Shown here piece by piece: positions 1 to 8,694 of a stretch of DNA of 64,000 nt (position 1 is the first letter of the stretch; every line of letters begins with the position of its first letter). The position numbers were made by a program, and so were the translations under genes. The notes beneath the pieces were generated by a model that searched no databases, had not been told where the DNA came from, and worked only from the letters and a program-made list of their open reading frames with translations. This DNA is from UBA11872 sp965198285. Lineage in GTDB: Bacteria > Chloroflexota > UBA11872. The stretch covers positions 2,232,001 to 2,296,000 of the forward strand of contig OZ240251.1 in the NCBI GenBank assembly GCA_965198285.1, read 5' to 3'.

Positions 1-2988
1 GAGCCGACGCCGACGCCCACGGCCACGGCGGCGCCGGTGGGCCGCCCCGACCGGCCGCATACGCTCAGCTTCGATGAAATCAAGGCGACCTCGGCGCGGG
101 CGAACTGGCGCATCGCCGCCAACACCGGCGGCGTGGCGCTGACCGGCTTTGGCCTGCTGCGCTGGCCGACGGGGACGGCCGAACCGCCGCATAGCCAGGC
201 GATCGTGGTGGGTGACGGGTCCGCCACCCAGAAGGCCATGACCGGGCTGACGCCGGCCACGACGTATCTGTTCAAGATGCGCGCCTGCAACGGCCCGAAC
301 CGCTGCTCGGACTGGACCGCCAATCACACCTTCACAACGCTCGCCGGCACGGTCACGCCCGGGCGGGTGACGAATCTGCGGCACAGCAGCAGCGGCGACA
401 ACAGCGTGACCCTGGCGTGGAGCGCGCCCGGCAACAGTGCCGCGGCGGCGCTCACGGGCTATCACGTGCAGAACCGGCCGCTGGAGTCGGATTGGCCCGG
501 GGACGGCGTCGACGTGGTGCAGGGGGCGGGGACGACGACGTTCACCGTGAGCCAGCTGGTCGATGGCACGATCTACGAGTTCCAGGTGCAGGCCTGCAAT
601 GCGGCGGGGTGCGGCGCCTGGACCGACTTGCTCCACCCGGACCACGTCATCGTGGCGGGCCACAAGGTAGGCAACGCGAGCCTGATCCCGGCGTCGGCCA
701 GCCTGGCGGTGGGGGCCCGGCTCGGCGTTGGGATCCACGACATCCCGAAGGGCAAGGTGGCCTACGCCCAGATGTACGGGGCCATCCAGCCGGCGGGACA
801 GTGCTCGACGACCCGCGGCACGCGCGACGTGGCGCGGGCGCCATCGGCGTCGACGGGGTCGGGCTACTACGACACCGTGAACATCGAGGGCTGCGCGCCG
901 GGCGGGATCGGCTGGCTGCGGGTGGTCAACGCCGCCGAAACCGAACTCTACGCGCGGGCCACCATCAGGGTGGGGGTTCCGCCCGGCAAAGTGGGGCCAC
1001 TCACGGTCACGCCGGGCAACGCCAGTCTGGACGTGGCCTGGGTGGCGCCCAGCGCCGGCGACCGACCGATCACCCACTACGACCTGCAATATCGCGCAGG
1101 CACGTCCGGGGACTGGACGCTGGTGGAGGACATCACGCTGACGTCATACACCATTACGGGCCTCACCAACGGCACCTCATACCAGGTGCAGGTGCGTGCG
1201 GTCAGCGAAGTGGGCGGTGGCGCGTGGTCCGACAGCGCGACCGGTGTCCCCTCGGACGTGGAGCAGACGGTCACAAGCCCGCCAGGTACGACACCCGCAG
1301 CGATTGATCCCGAGTGCCCGGCGACCAGTGCCGACACAGTGCCTTTGAGCCAGTTGCGCGTGGACATCGTGCCCCAACCGCAACGCAAGGCCAGCGTTTG
1401 TTGGCCCTCGGTGCAGAACGCCACGGCCTATGTCATCGAGGCATCCGAGAATACCGGCGACATCCAAAACACCAGCGCGTCGGACTGGCAGCGACTGCCG
1501 GGCACCGCGGAACAAGCCGACGTATCCGGCAAGGTCCAACGCGTCCAACTCAACCTCGACCACATCATGACAACGTCCGGCGAGATGCGTGGCCTTGCCC
1601 ATGCAGCGGCGTATGGGATCCGGATCGGAGTGAAATACGCCAACGCGACGATCCTTTATGGGCCGCCGGTGATCATCATCGACACGCCGATCACGAAGGC
1701 CAATGGAAACAGTAAAGACGTCTCCGGTGGGCAAGCCAAGATCACGTGGACGCCGCTGCGCGACATCCTGAACTCCAACTACGGCAACGGCGTGCATCTT
1801 CTGCGGCGACGCGCATCCGCGTCCGTGGATAACAACGTACGTTTCCACGGATCCCGTCGCTGGACGCTCGACGCCTTCGATCTACCCCCCACCCCCGACT
1901 TTCAAGCGACGTCCAATCCAGCCACGATTGGCAGCCTTGATCGTTATCGGGTGTATGCCGTGCAGTTGATCTACCGGGACTATCGATTCAACGCAAGCGA
2001 CGCGGACGTGTTTGCCGCCCGCAACGTCTACGTCTGGCCATCGAACAGACCACCTGATCCCGGCGAACGCGTGGCGTCCTTCCCACTTTCGAACCGGATC
2101 ACAAACAAGACCTTCAGCTACAGGGTCTGCGCCGAATCATTCAATGTTGAGGGATGGCCCAGAAAGGGTGAATGGCTGCAGCTCATCAGCCGCGCCTTTG
2201 AGCATTGGCAGGCGGCGGTTACGACCGATCTCATACGGATTCAACGTAGCGATCCCAGCGTGGACCCATGCGCCGACTACACGGAAGTCATCAAGCAGGT
2301 CACCGCCGAAGTCGAGCGTCTGGCCAGGACTGAAACAGCAGCTGAGGTGCTTAGCAAGACCAGGGACTTCATCGCAACCTTGCAGATACTGATGGATGTC
2401 TCGAAGGAGGATGTGAAAGGCAACGACATTATCTTATATAACAACTTATATGATGCCAATGAGGAAACCTTGCGCGTCGAAGGCGTATTCCCGGAAATTG
2501 CGAACGATGTCGGTCACGCCAGGGATTGCTGGTTTGTCAAGGACAAGAACGGCGCGTGGATGTATGACACGAGTACACTCATGTGCACGGTGCCCCTGGA
2601 CCCGCCGAGCGATACGGATATCTTCATCCAGCGCAAAGCCTTTATGTCGCAGTCGTTAGTGGTTCCCGCGGCCAATGCACGTTTCAACATGTGCTTGAAT
2701 AGCGGGGATAAGAACGATGTGGCCTATGCGAGCTTCATTCACGAAGTCGGCCATGTGTTAGGTATCGGTGGTGGCTCGAAGTACGATTCGATATCGAAGT
2801 CGGATTGGATCAGCACGGGTCATCCAGAAGTGCCGGATTCCATTGTGAATTACGATTGGCAAGCCGTGCGCCTCAAGGGTCCGGCGAACCCGCCTCCGCA
2901 GGGTGAATTCGCCGCATTTGAGGAACCGAACTGCGGCCCGTACCCGCTGGACGTGATGGCCCTGTACGCCTTATATCAAACCAAATGA
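1..2988 (+). CDS. Secreted fibronectin-III / metallopeptidase-like protein (5' partial)
   Basis: The reading frame is open at the first base of the window, so the N-terminus (probably a signal peptide) is missing. The visible part begins with a Thr/Pro-rich linker typical of secreted proteins. Three fibronectin type III-like modules follow (about 50-350, 360-650 and 985-1250), each with the W-x-x-P and Y-x-x-Q/R signatures. The C-terminal part has a zinc-peptidase signature, HEVGHVLGIGG, at 2740-2772, which matches HExxHxxG of metzincin-type peptidases. The third metal ligand is not obvious, so activity is inferred. Base composition is visibly AT-richer after about 2200 than in the FN3 part, suggesting a mosaic origin. 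The stop overlaps the next start by 4 bp (ATGA), so the gene heads a three-gene operon of exported proteins. The substrate is unknown. Confidence 0.75.
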   Translation, partial: EPTPTPTATAAPVGRPDRPHTLSFDEIKATSARANWRIAANTGGVALTGFGLLRWPTGTAEPPHSQAIVVGDGSATQKAMTGLTPATTYLFKMRACNGPNRCSDWTANHTFTTLAGTVTPGRVTNLRHSSSGDNSVTLAWSAPGNSAAAALTGYHVQNRPLESDWPGDGVDVVQGAGTTTFTVSQLVDGTIYEFQVQACNAAGCGAWTDLLHPDHVIVAGHKVGNASLIPASASLAVGARLGVGIHDIPKGKVAYAQMYGAIQPAGQCSTTRGTRDVARAPSASTGSGYYDTVNIEGCAPGGIGWLRVVNAAETELYARATIRVGVPPGKVGPLTVTPGNASLDVAWVAPSAGDRPITHYDLQYRAGTSGDWTLVEDITLTSYTITGLTNGTSYQVQVRAVSEVGGGAWSDSATGVPSDVEQTVTSPPGTTPAAIDPECPATSADTVPLSQLRVDIVPQPQRKASVCWPSVQNATAYVIEASENTGDIQNTSASDWQRLPGTAEQADVSGKVQRVQLNLDHIMTTSGEMRGLAHAAAYGIRIGVKYANATILYGPPVIIIDTPITKANGNSKDVSGGQAKITWTPLRDILNSNYGNGVHLLRRRASASVDNNVRFHGSRRWTLDAFDLPPTPDFQATSNPATIGSLDRYRVYAVQLIYRDYRFNASDADVFAARNVYVWPSNRPPDPGERVASFPLSNRITNKTFSYRVCAESFNVEGWPRKGEWLQLISRAFEHWQAAVTTDLIRIQRSDPSVDPCADYTEVIKQVTAEVERLARTETAAEVLSKTRDFIATLQILMDVSKEDVKGNDIILYNNLYDANEETLRVEGVFPEIANDVGHARDCWFVKDKNGAWMYDTSTLMCTVPLDPPSDTDIFIQRKAFMSQSLVVPAANARFNMCLNSGDKNDVAYASFIHEVGHVLGIGGGSKYDSISKSDWISTGHPEVPDSIVNYDWQAVRLKGPANPPPQGEFAAFEEPNCGPYPLDVMALYALYQTK

Positions 2989-5012
2989 ACAAGCACGGCA
3001 CGCACATGAATCAGCGGCGCCGGCGCTTACGCGGTCGGGCGTTCTGGCGCCTGGGTGGAAGTCTCGCGCTGCTGACCGTCGCGGTTATCGGCGGCGGCTG
3101 CGCGGGCGCGTCGCCGGAAGCGGCCCGCCCGGATGTGCCGACGGTTTCGGTTCCAGTCGCCACACCGACGCCCGAGGCGACGCCGTCGCCGGCGGCCATG
3201 CCCCCGACTCCGACGGCAGGGCCCGAGCGGGACGCAACAGTGGAAGTGCACCGGCACCTGACCCGACCGCCAGTTGAGCAGAGCGTGAAGGATCCTCGTG
3301 GCCGGTACCGGGCCCTGGATCGTCCCTGCCGTGGGTTCGTGCCGCCGAATACGATCGTCCCGACGCATGGCCACCAGGGGCGGGCGGTGGCCTGGGGCCG
3401 GGATGGCGCGGAAATCTTCTTTAGCGCGGGCGTCGACATCTACGCGGTCGCCCCGACCGGCCAGCGCTTGCGCCACGTGGCAATCGTGGCGGTCGATAGG
3501 TTTGGGGGCGCCAGCACGGTCACGGGATTCGCCGTGGCCCCGGACGGCGACCGCCTGGCCTATGCGACGTGCGAGTTTCCATCGCTGCCGGAAGGTCCCT
3601 ACGGGGTGGATGCGAAGCCGACCTACGCGTTTGAACTGGCGCGGCTGCCGGTGGCACGCGGAGCCGGGGCCCCGCGGCGGCTGACGACGAATCGGGAGGT
3701 CGATCACTTTCCGACGTGGTCGCCGGACGGCACGCGGATCGCGTTTCTTCGTAATCGTAGGGAAGCGGTACCGAGTCAGTTGCGATCGCCAACGGCGCTC
3801 TATGTGATGGAGGCCGACGGCGCCAACGAGCGCGAGATGCCCCACACGGCGGGGATCCTGCTCCACCACCCGCCGGCCTGGGCGCCGGACGGGACGCGGC
3901 TGGCGGTGGCGCGGCACGAGCCGAGTCGCGGGACGGGACTCTATCTGATCGATGTCGAGAGCGGGGCGGAGACGTTCCTGGCGCCCGCGGTCAGTGGCGC
4001 CACCTGGTCGCCCGACGGGTCGCGGTTGGCCTTTGCGCAGGCGGACGGCGATACGGTGGCGGTGGTCACCATCGCGGCGGACGGAACCGACCCGCAGCGG
4101 GTGACGACCATCGATCGCTGGTGGCCCGCGGCGTGGACCGATCGGTTCCGTCAGCACGTGCCCGCGTACGCCCGGCCGGACCCGGCGGCGACGTGGATCG
4201 AGGACGTGGCCTGGTCGCCCGACGGCGCGCGGATCCTGGTCCGGGCCCATCCGGAGAGCGGGGTCGTCGTCGCCAGCGTCGACGGGCAGGAACGGACCCT
4301 GGTCGAGGTCCCGCTGGAGCTGGCCGGGGAGTCGCAGCCCATCGAGGCCTTCTGGGCCGCCGCGTGGGCGCCGGACGGCGCGCGCATGGCGCTGCTCGGC
4401 CTGCACGTTGACTTCTTGGAGCGGCGGCAGCCCATGCTGATGACGATGGCGCCGGACGGGAGCGACCCGCGGCTGCTGACGCGGGGCAGCCCCGCTCGGG
4501 GCGTGCCGCAAGCCACGGGCGGCGGCGCGCCGGTCGGGCCGGTGGGTGCGGCGGCGTGCCGGGCGGGCATCGTGGTGCCCGATCCCGAGCGCCAGCCGGG
4601 GCTGGTGGCCGACTGCGAGGCGCTGCTGGCGCTGCGGGACGCGCTGGTGTTCGATAGTTGGCGCGGCGAGCGGGGGCTCAATTGGCGGGAAGACCTGGAT
4701 CGCCCGCTGCGCTCCTGGGAAGGCGTCACGCTGAGCGGAACGCCGGAGCGAGTACGGGGACTGGACCTTAGCCAGCGCCGTCTGCAGGGGGCGCTCCCGG
4801 CCGAGGTGGGGCGGCTCAGCAAGCTGGAGTCCCTCAGCGTACGGGGAAACGATCTCACTGGGCCGATTCCAGCGGTGATTTGGCAGCTACCCAACTTGAA
4901 GCAACTTGACTTACATGGCAATGAGTGGACCGGCTGTCTCCCCGGGGATGTACCAAAGGCCCGAGCCGCTCGCCACTCCCTGGAGTTGCCGCTGTGCGAG
5001 CAAGGCGCATGA
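2985..5012 (+). CDS. Lipoprotein with TolB/PD40-type beta-propeller and C-terminal leucine-rich repeats
   Basis: The 675-residue product (668 if the ATG at 3006 is used) has an Arg-rich start, a hydrophobic stretch and a Cys after Gly-Gly-Gly, so it is probably a lipoprotein with an imperfect lipobox. A Thr/Pro-rich spacer follows. The body carries repeated W-S-P-D-G-x-R-I/L-A-F motifs of the WD40-like (PD40/TolB) propeller between about residues 110 and 510. From about residue 524 comes a Cys-initiated module (pattern C..G.VVPDP..PGLV.DCEALL...NW....W.GV...G.P.RV..L) and then about three plant-type LRR units (LxxLxxLxGNxLxGxIP). The same module recurs in the next gene and in the gene at 18630. 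It is expected at the cell surface in protein or ligand binding; no enzymatic motif is seen. The stop overlaps the next start. Confidence 0.75.
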   Translation: MNKHGTHMNQRRRRLRGRAFWRLGGSLALLTVAVIGGGCAGASPEAARPDVPTVSVPVATPTPEATPSPAAMPPTPTAGPERDATVEVHRHLTRPPVEQSVKDPRGRYRALDRPCRGFVPPNTIVPTHGHQGRAVAWGRDGAEIFFSAGVDIYAVAPTGQRLRHVAIVAVDRFGGASTVTGFAVAPDGDRLAYATCEFPSLPEGPYGVDAKPTYAFELARLPVARGAGAPRRLTTNREVDHFPTWSPDGTRIAFLRNRREAVPSQLRSPTALYVMEADGANEREMPHTAGILLHHPPAWAPDGTRLAVARHEPSRGTGLYLIDVESGAETFLAPAVSGATWSPDGSRLAFAQADGDTVAVVTIAADGTDPQRVTTIDRWWPAAWTDRFRQHVPAYARPDPAATWIEDVAWSPDGARILVRAHPESGVVVASVDGQERTLVEVPLELAGESQPIEAFWAAAWAPDGARMALLGLHVDFLERRQPMLMTMAPDGSDPRLLTRGSPARGVPQATGGGAPVGPVGAAACRAGIVVPDPERQPGLVADCEALLALRDALVFDSWRGERGLNWREDLDRPLRSWEGVTLSGTPERVRGLDLSQRRLQGALPAEVGRLSKLESLSVRGNDLTGPIPAVIWQLPNLKQLDLHGNEWTGCLPGDVPKARAARHSLELPLCEQGA

Positions 5013-6361
5013 GGCCTGGCACGTCCGGTAGCGTCGGCAGGCGCGACTTCCGGGGGGCGCCGAGGTGGTGGATGTGGCTGGCGCTGACGCTGGTGACCCT
5101 TGCCAGCGTGGCCTGCGCGGATCGAGACGCGTCCCGGCCTGAGCCGGTCGTCGAAGCCTATGCCTCGCCTGCCTCGGTTCCTGTTAGCCAGGTCGTTTCG
5201 CCCGGGGAACGGACTAGGGGTGAGGCGGCGGTTGCGATTCGTGAGGTCCCGACGGTGGAGGAATTGCTGGAGCACGGCCTGCACCTTGGGGATGCCTCGC
5301 CGGTGCACCTGGCGGTCCGCGGGACGCCGGCAGCAAACACTGTGCGCTGCGCGTGGCGGGGGATCGCGCGGACGGCCGAACAGCGGGCGGACGCGATCCG
5401 GTTCTGGCTGCGGCTCGGGCCAGATGACCCGATTCCGGAGTCGGTCGACTTGGAGATCTTGTTTCGAGTGGTCCTCGACGCGCTCGACCCGGATTTTCGC
5501 GAGACGGCCAAGGCCAACTTCCTGGCGATCGCGCGGGGCGGGGAGTCGATGGACTACCTGTTCCTGACCTGTTTCGCGGATTACGCCGTGACCAATTTCC
5601 TGCTGGGCACGGGGACGACGCCCGCGACGGTGACGGTGGCCTACGACCGGATGGACGAGGCAGCCGCCTACGACCTCTACGTGCGGGAGCACGACACCGG
5701 CACCTACGGCGACGCGGCGTTGCAGACGCGGGGTGAATATGAAGCGGGGTTGCAGGCGCAGGTGGTGGCGGCGGAGACCGCGCTGAGCGCGGAGATTGGG
5801 GGGCGCGAGGCGGTGGTGTTCCTGGCGCCGATGGGGGCGCATAACGCGATCGGGTTCGAGGCCTGGCAGGCGGTGGCCCAGTGGGCGGTGGTGACGGACG
5901 ACGAGGGGGTGGTGCAGGCCGTGCGTGACGACACGCCGGCGGGCGACCCGGAGCACACGCAGACGCTGGCCAACCTGACCAGCCGGATCACGACGGCGAC
6001 GGCCGGCGACGCGCATGCCACAACGCGGGTGACCACGGTGGGCGGCTTGCAGACCCACTACCGCACCACGCTGCTGGCCTACGCCGACATCACGCCGGGC
6101 GACGGGGCCACCACGACGTTCACGCCCGCGCAACCGCCGGCGGCGCCGACCTGCACCAACGGCACGGTGTTTGCGGATCCGGCCGACAATCGCGAGCTCG
6201 TCAAGGACTGCGAGGCGCTGCTGGCGGCCAAGGACACCCTGCGGGGCACCGCTACGCTCAACTGGAGCACCGGCACGGCGATGAGCAGTTGGACCGGCGT
6301 CACCACCGGGGGCACGCCCACGCGGGTGACGGGGCTGAGCCTGAGGATGCCGCGGCCCTAG
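5009..6361 (+). CDS. Exported protein of unknown function with truncated LRR-associated C-terminal module
   Basis: I chose the ATG at 5009 because it overlaps the previous stop as ATGA and gives a signal sequence at once: basic residues, a hydrophobic run of about 17, then ASVAC, a possible lipoprotein or type I signal. The product is 450 residues. The region from about residue 114 (CAWRGIARTAEQRADAIR) to 200 is an unrecognised alpha-helical-looking domain that recurs as a broken copy at 21682-22008. From about residue 381 comes the Cys-initiated module that precedes leucine-rich repeats in the neighbouring gene, but here the protein ends at RVTGLSL plus six residues, exactly where the first LRR should begin. 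The stop TAG lies in the CTAG that also forms the stop of the convergent vapC. A rearrangement that removed the LRRs is inferred. Confidence 0.65.
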   Translation: MRPGTSGSVGRRDFRGAPRWWMWLALTLVTLASVACADRDASRPEPVVEAYASPASVPVSQVVSPGERTRGEAAVAIREVPTVEELLEHGLHLGDASPVHLAVRGTPAANTVRCAWRGIARTAEQRADAIRFWLRLGPDDPIPESVDLEILFRVVLDALDPDFRETAKANFLAIARGGESMDYLFLTCFADYAVTNFLLGTGTTPATVTVAYDRMDEAAAYDLYVREHDTGTYGDAALQTRGEYEAGLQAQVVAAETALSAEIGGREAVVFLAPMGAHNAIGFEAWQAVAQWAVVTDDEGVVQAVRDDTPAGDPEHTQTLANLTSRITTATAGDAHATTRVTTVGGLQTHYRTTLLAYADITPGDGATTTFTPAQPPAAPTCTNGTVFADPADNRELVKDCEALLAAKDTLRGTATLNWSTGTAMSSWTGVTTGGTPTRVTGLSLRMPRP

Positions 6362-6786
6362 CTCAGAGACTGCACCTGCAAATCGTCGAACCGTCCAAAG
6401 TCGCGGTCATTCGTCAGCACCGTGTCAATTCCGTGCTCCAGGCACAACGCGGCGATCTGCGCGTCGAACATCAGGTTGCCGCGGGCATTGGCCTGGAGGG
6501 CGGTTTCCAGCAGAAGGTCGAGAAACTCCGGACCCGGGCGGACGAGTTCGCAGCTGGGAGCGGCCGCGAGATGCTCGATGAACGCAGCCGCCGCTGCTAC
6601 CGAGGAGGGCGGCTTGAACACGCGCCCGTGTGTCACCACCCGCTTGAACTCCATCACGCAGAACACCGGCAGGCCCCATCGCGCCGCCCCCTCGGCCAGA
6701 GCGACAAGCCGCGCTCGTGCCGGCTCATGCCAAAGGGTCTCGCCCCGATGTGCCTAAATCAGCACATTGGTATCGACCGCAATCAC
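6358..6786 (-). pseudogene. vapC: VapC-type PIN-domain toxin interrupted by an amber codon
   Basis: Read from a GTG at 6786, which overlaps the vapB stop as GTGA, the frame gives IAVDTNVLI, then TAG (6754-6756), then AHRGETLWHEPARARLV and a full PIN-domain remainder ending at 6358. The conserved PIN acidic residues are visible: Asp in VDTN, Glu in CVMEF, and the pair in NDRDFGRF. The amber codon sits where PIN toxins commonly have Tyr or Ala-Tyr (VLIYAHR), so a single TAC/TAT to TAG change explains it. Without readthrough the toxin stops after ten residues. Internal initiation at GTG 6666 would lack the first catalytic Asp. PIN toxins are ribonucleases; this copy is probably dead. The terminal CTAG is shared with the convergent gene. 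Confidence 0.8.
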
Positions 6787-7019
6787 ACGCGGTCGATGAC
6801 ATCGTAGAGCGCATCCCGTTCGGCGATATCCACGCTGGGTGGCACGTCACCGGTCACCGTTTCCATCCGCAGCCGGAAGCGCGGTGTTCGGCTGCCCGTT
6901 CCCGCCAGCCTCGCGCAAAGCGCGTCCTCAACGAATCTGGTAAGCGCAATCCCATCCCGTGCCGCCAGCCGTTTGGCCTGGTGCAGCACTCGGTCGTTCA
7001 GACTCAGCGAGATCTTCAT
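6783..7019 (-). CDS. vapB: VapB-type antitoxin (ribbon-helix-helix)
   Basis: The product is 78 residues from the ATG at 7019 (MKISLSLNDRVLHQAKRLAARDG), which I prefer over upstream starts because it begins directly with the ribbon-helix-helix DNA-binding segment. The family binds its own promoter and neutralises the PIN toxin encoded next. The stop TGA overlaps the GTG of vapC by 4 bp, the usual antitoxin-first order. The antitoxin frame is intact although its toxin is interrupted. A tRNA-Pro gene lies just upstream on the same strand. Confidence 0.75.
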   Translation of the reverse strand: MKISLSLNDRVLHQAKRLAARDGIALTRFVEDALCARLAGTGSRTPRFRLRMETVTGDVPPSVDIAERDALYDVIDRV

Positions 7020-7173
7020 CGCAAGTCCAATGGCGCTCGGCCGAACGGCTGTGCCAATCCATTTAGGCACCGGCCTGAAGTGCCGTCGGCGCGGGCAGGC
7101 ACGTGCATGGGCCCAGGGCTCGTTGCTGCGAGTACGCCGTTGCTGCGGCTCGCTTGCGTACCGCCAGCGGCGG

Positions 7174-7250
<77 letters not shown>

Positions 7251-7705
7251 AGGGAAACCAGAGTATAGGCGACCAATTCACCGCCCCACACTGAGGTATT
7301 TGATCACCTTGATCGGCTTCCGCCGCACGAGCCAAGCCGCTCGTACGCACGCTCCGCGTGGGAGAGCAATTGTGTGGGCAAGCAAGGGCACTGGGGCACG
7401 CCTCTTTCTCCCTCGCCCTTAGGGTGTCCAGACCGGAGACATGGCTTACAGGCGTTCGGGGACATGGTTTACACATTTAGGCTGGCTGCTGCTCTAACCG
7501 CCCAAGGCCAGGAAGCAGCAACCCGCCGCACCCCAGCCGCCTTCTGCGTCCTCGCCCACTGGCAGAGGGTAAGAGCCTGCCCGTGACTCGATCTGGGGGT
7601 GAGGGGTCTTCCGGCCAGAGCGCCGCCCAGCAAACCTCCGTCGCCCACCCGGTCTCATCAGTCCAAGTAACTTTACATAAATCACCCCACCCGAATCCGG
7701 ACCCG
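7251..7705. other. Intergenic stretch with possible insertion-sequence end remnant
   Basis: No credible gene is seen in these 455 bases. At 7436-7473 two imperfect direct copies of a GACATGGYTTACA element lie 23 bp apart, after a GTGTCCAGACC sequence at 7424. This resembles the repeated ends of IS481-like elements, but no transposase is nearby, so it is at most a remnant. Confidence 0.4.
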
Positions 7706-8578
7706 TCACTTCTCAACAAACACCCCCTCCGGATCCAGCGCCGCCCGCACCGTCTGAATTGCCGGCGAGCCCTTCCCCTGGCTGCCCCCGGGCTCCACCC
7801 GCGCCTCGATCCCCTCGGCACGCAGTGCCGCGGCATCGGCCTCGGCGGCCGCCCGCTCGGCGTAGCACCCAACCACCCGCATTCCGTCCGAGGCGGCCAC
7901 AGCCCGGGTCGCTCGCGGCAATCCGTCGAGTGCCTGCTCCACAGTGCCCGGCGCCAGGTCGTCGCAGCGCACCAACGCTGCGGCCGCCTGTAGCGCCTCC
8001 GCATCCAGCGTCTCGCCGGGATCGTCGTCGCTCTGCCGCCGCCGCCGCAGACGCAGCGTCAGCTCCACGATGGCCCCCAGGCGCCCCTGCGATCCCCACA
8101 GCGCGTGTGTCACCCCGTAGCCCACCGAGTTCTTCACCGTCGCCCCACCCACTGTCAGCAGCTCGCCTGCGCCGTCCACCAACCGCGCGCCGAGCACCCA
8201 TCGCCGCGCCGGCGCATCCTGCGCCGCGATCGTCGTCGCCCGTCCCGAGGCAATTAGCCCCCCTACCGTCCCCGGCGCCTCTAGCCGCCGCAGCGGCCAC
8301 ACCAACCCCAGCGGCCGCAAAGCCGCGTCCAGGTCTATCGGGCTCACCCCGGCCCCCACCCGAACCGTGAAATCCCGCCCCACAACCTCAATCAGACCCA
8401 GCCGCCCGGTTGAAACTAGCTCCCAGCCGTCAGCCAGTGGCTGCCCAAACCGCTCCAGGCTCTGAGCCCCCACGACCCGCAGCCGCGACCCAGCCGCCCG
8501 CGCCTCCCGCACCGCTGCCTGCACCTCCGCAACGCTCCCAGGCGTCAGCACCCCCCGCTCGCCCATCCCTTCCCCCAT
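7706..8578 (-). CDS. FAD-binding oxidoreductase, GlcE-like
   Basis: The product is 290 residues from the ATG at 8578 (another ATG is at 8566). It has the PCMH-type FAD-binding fold: VSTGRLGLIEVVGRDFTVRVGAGV, then GTVGGLIASG, then the hallmark GGATVKNSVGYGVTHALWGSQGRLG, ending in RAALDPEGVF as in GlcE/GlcD-type flavoproteins. GlcE is a subunit of glycolate oxidase, which oxidises glycolate to glyoxylate. The partner subunits GlcD and GlcF are not nearby, so the substrate is uncertain. The gene is divergent from murT. An 18-bp perfect palindrome at 8593-8610 lies 15 bp upstream of the start and is a likely operator for it. Confidence 0.75.
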   Translation of the reverse strand: MGEGMGERGVLTPGSVAEVQAAVREARAAGSRLRVVGAQSLERFGQPLADGWELVSTGRLGLIEVVGRDFTVRVGAGVSPIDLDAALRPLGLVWPLRRLEAPGTVGGLIASGRATTIAAQDAPARRWVLGARLVDGAGELLTVGGATVKNSVGYGVTHALWGSQGRLGAIVELTLRLRRRRQSDDDPGETLDAEALQAAAALVRCDDLAPGTVEQALDGLPRATRAVAASDGMRVVGCYAERAAAEADAAALRAEGIEARVEPGGSQGKGSPAIQTVRAALDPEGVFVEK

Positions 8579-8592
8579 TGCATCCTGTCTAC

Positions 8593-8610
8593 GCCTAGTG
8601 TACACTAGGC
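8593..8610. promoter_or_regulatory. 18-bp perfect palindrome, likely operator
   Basis: GCCTAGTGTACACTAGGC is fully self-complementary. It lies between the divergent GlcE-like gene and murT, just upstream of the former. Its 12-bp core TAGTGTACACTA recurs exactly at 17211-17222. A perfect palindrome of this length repeated twice in 64 kb suggests a dimeric repressor site. The protein that binds it is not known from this window. Confidence 0.5.
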
Positions 8611-8694
8611 CCATGCCCACCACAACCCACGCCCCGCCAATGCCCGCACCTCCCACTGCGCCCTCCACCCCCGCCTCCAAAAAATCCGCCAAAT

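Noticed and set aside
4151..6133. 660-codon open frame on the minus strand
   Set aside because: It is antisense to the two lipoprotein genes, Arg/Pro-rich and without domains; it arises from high GC content.
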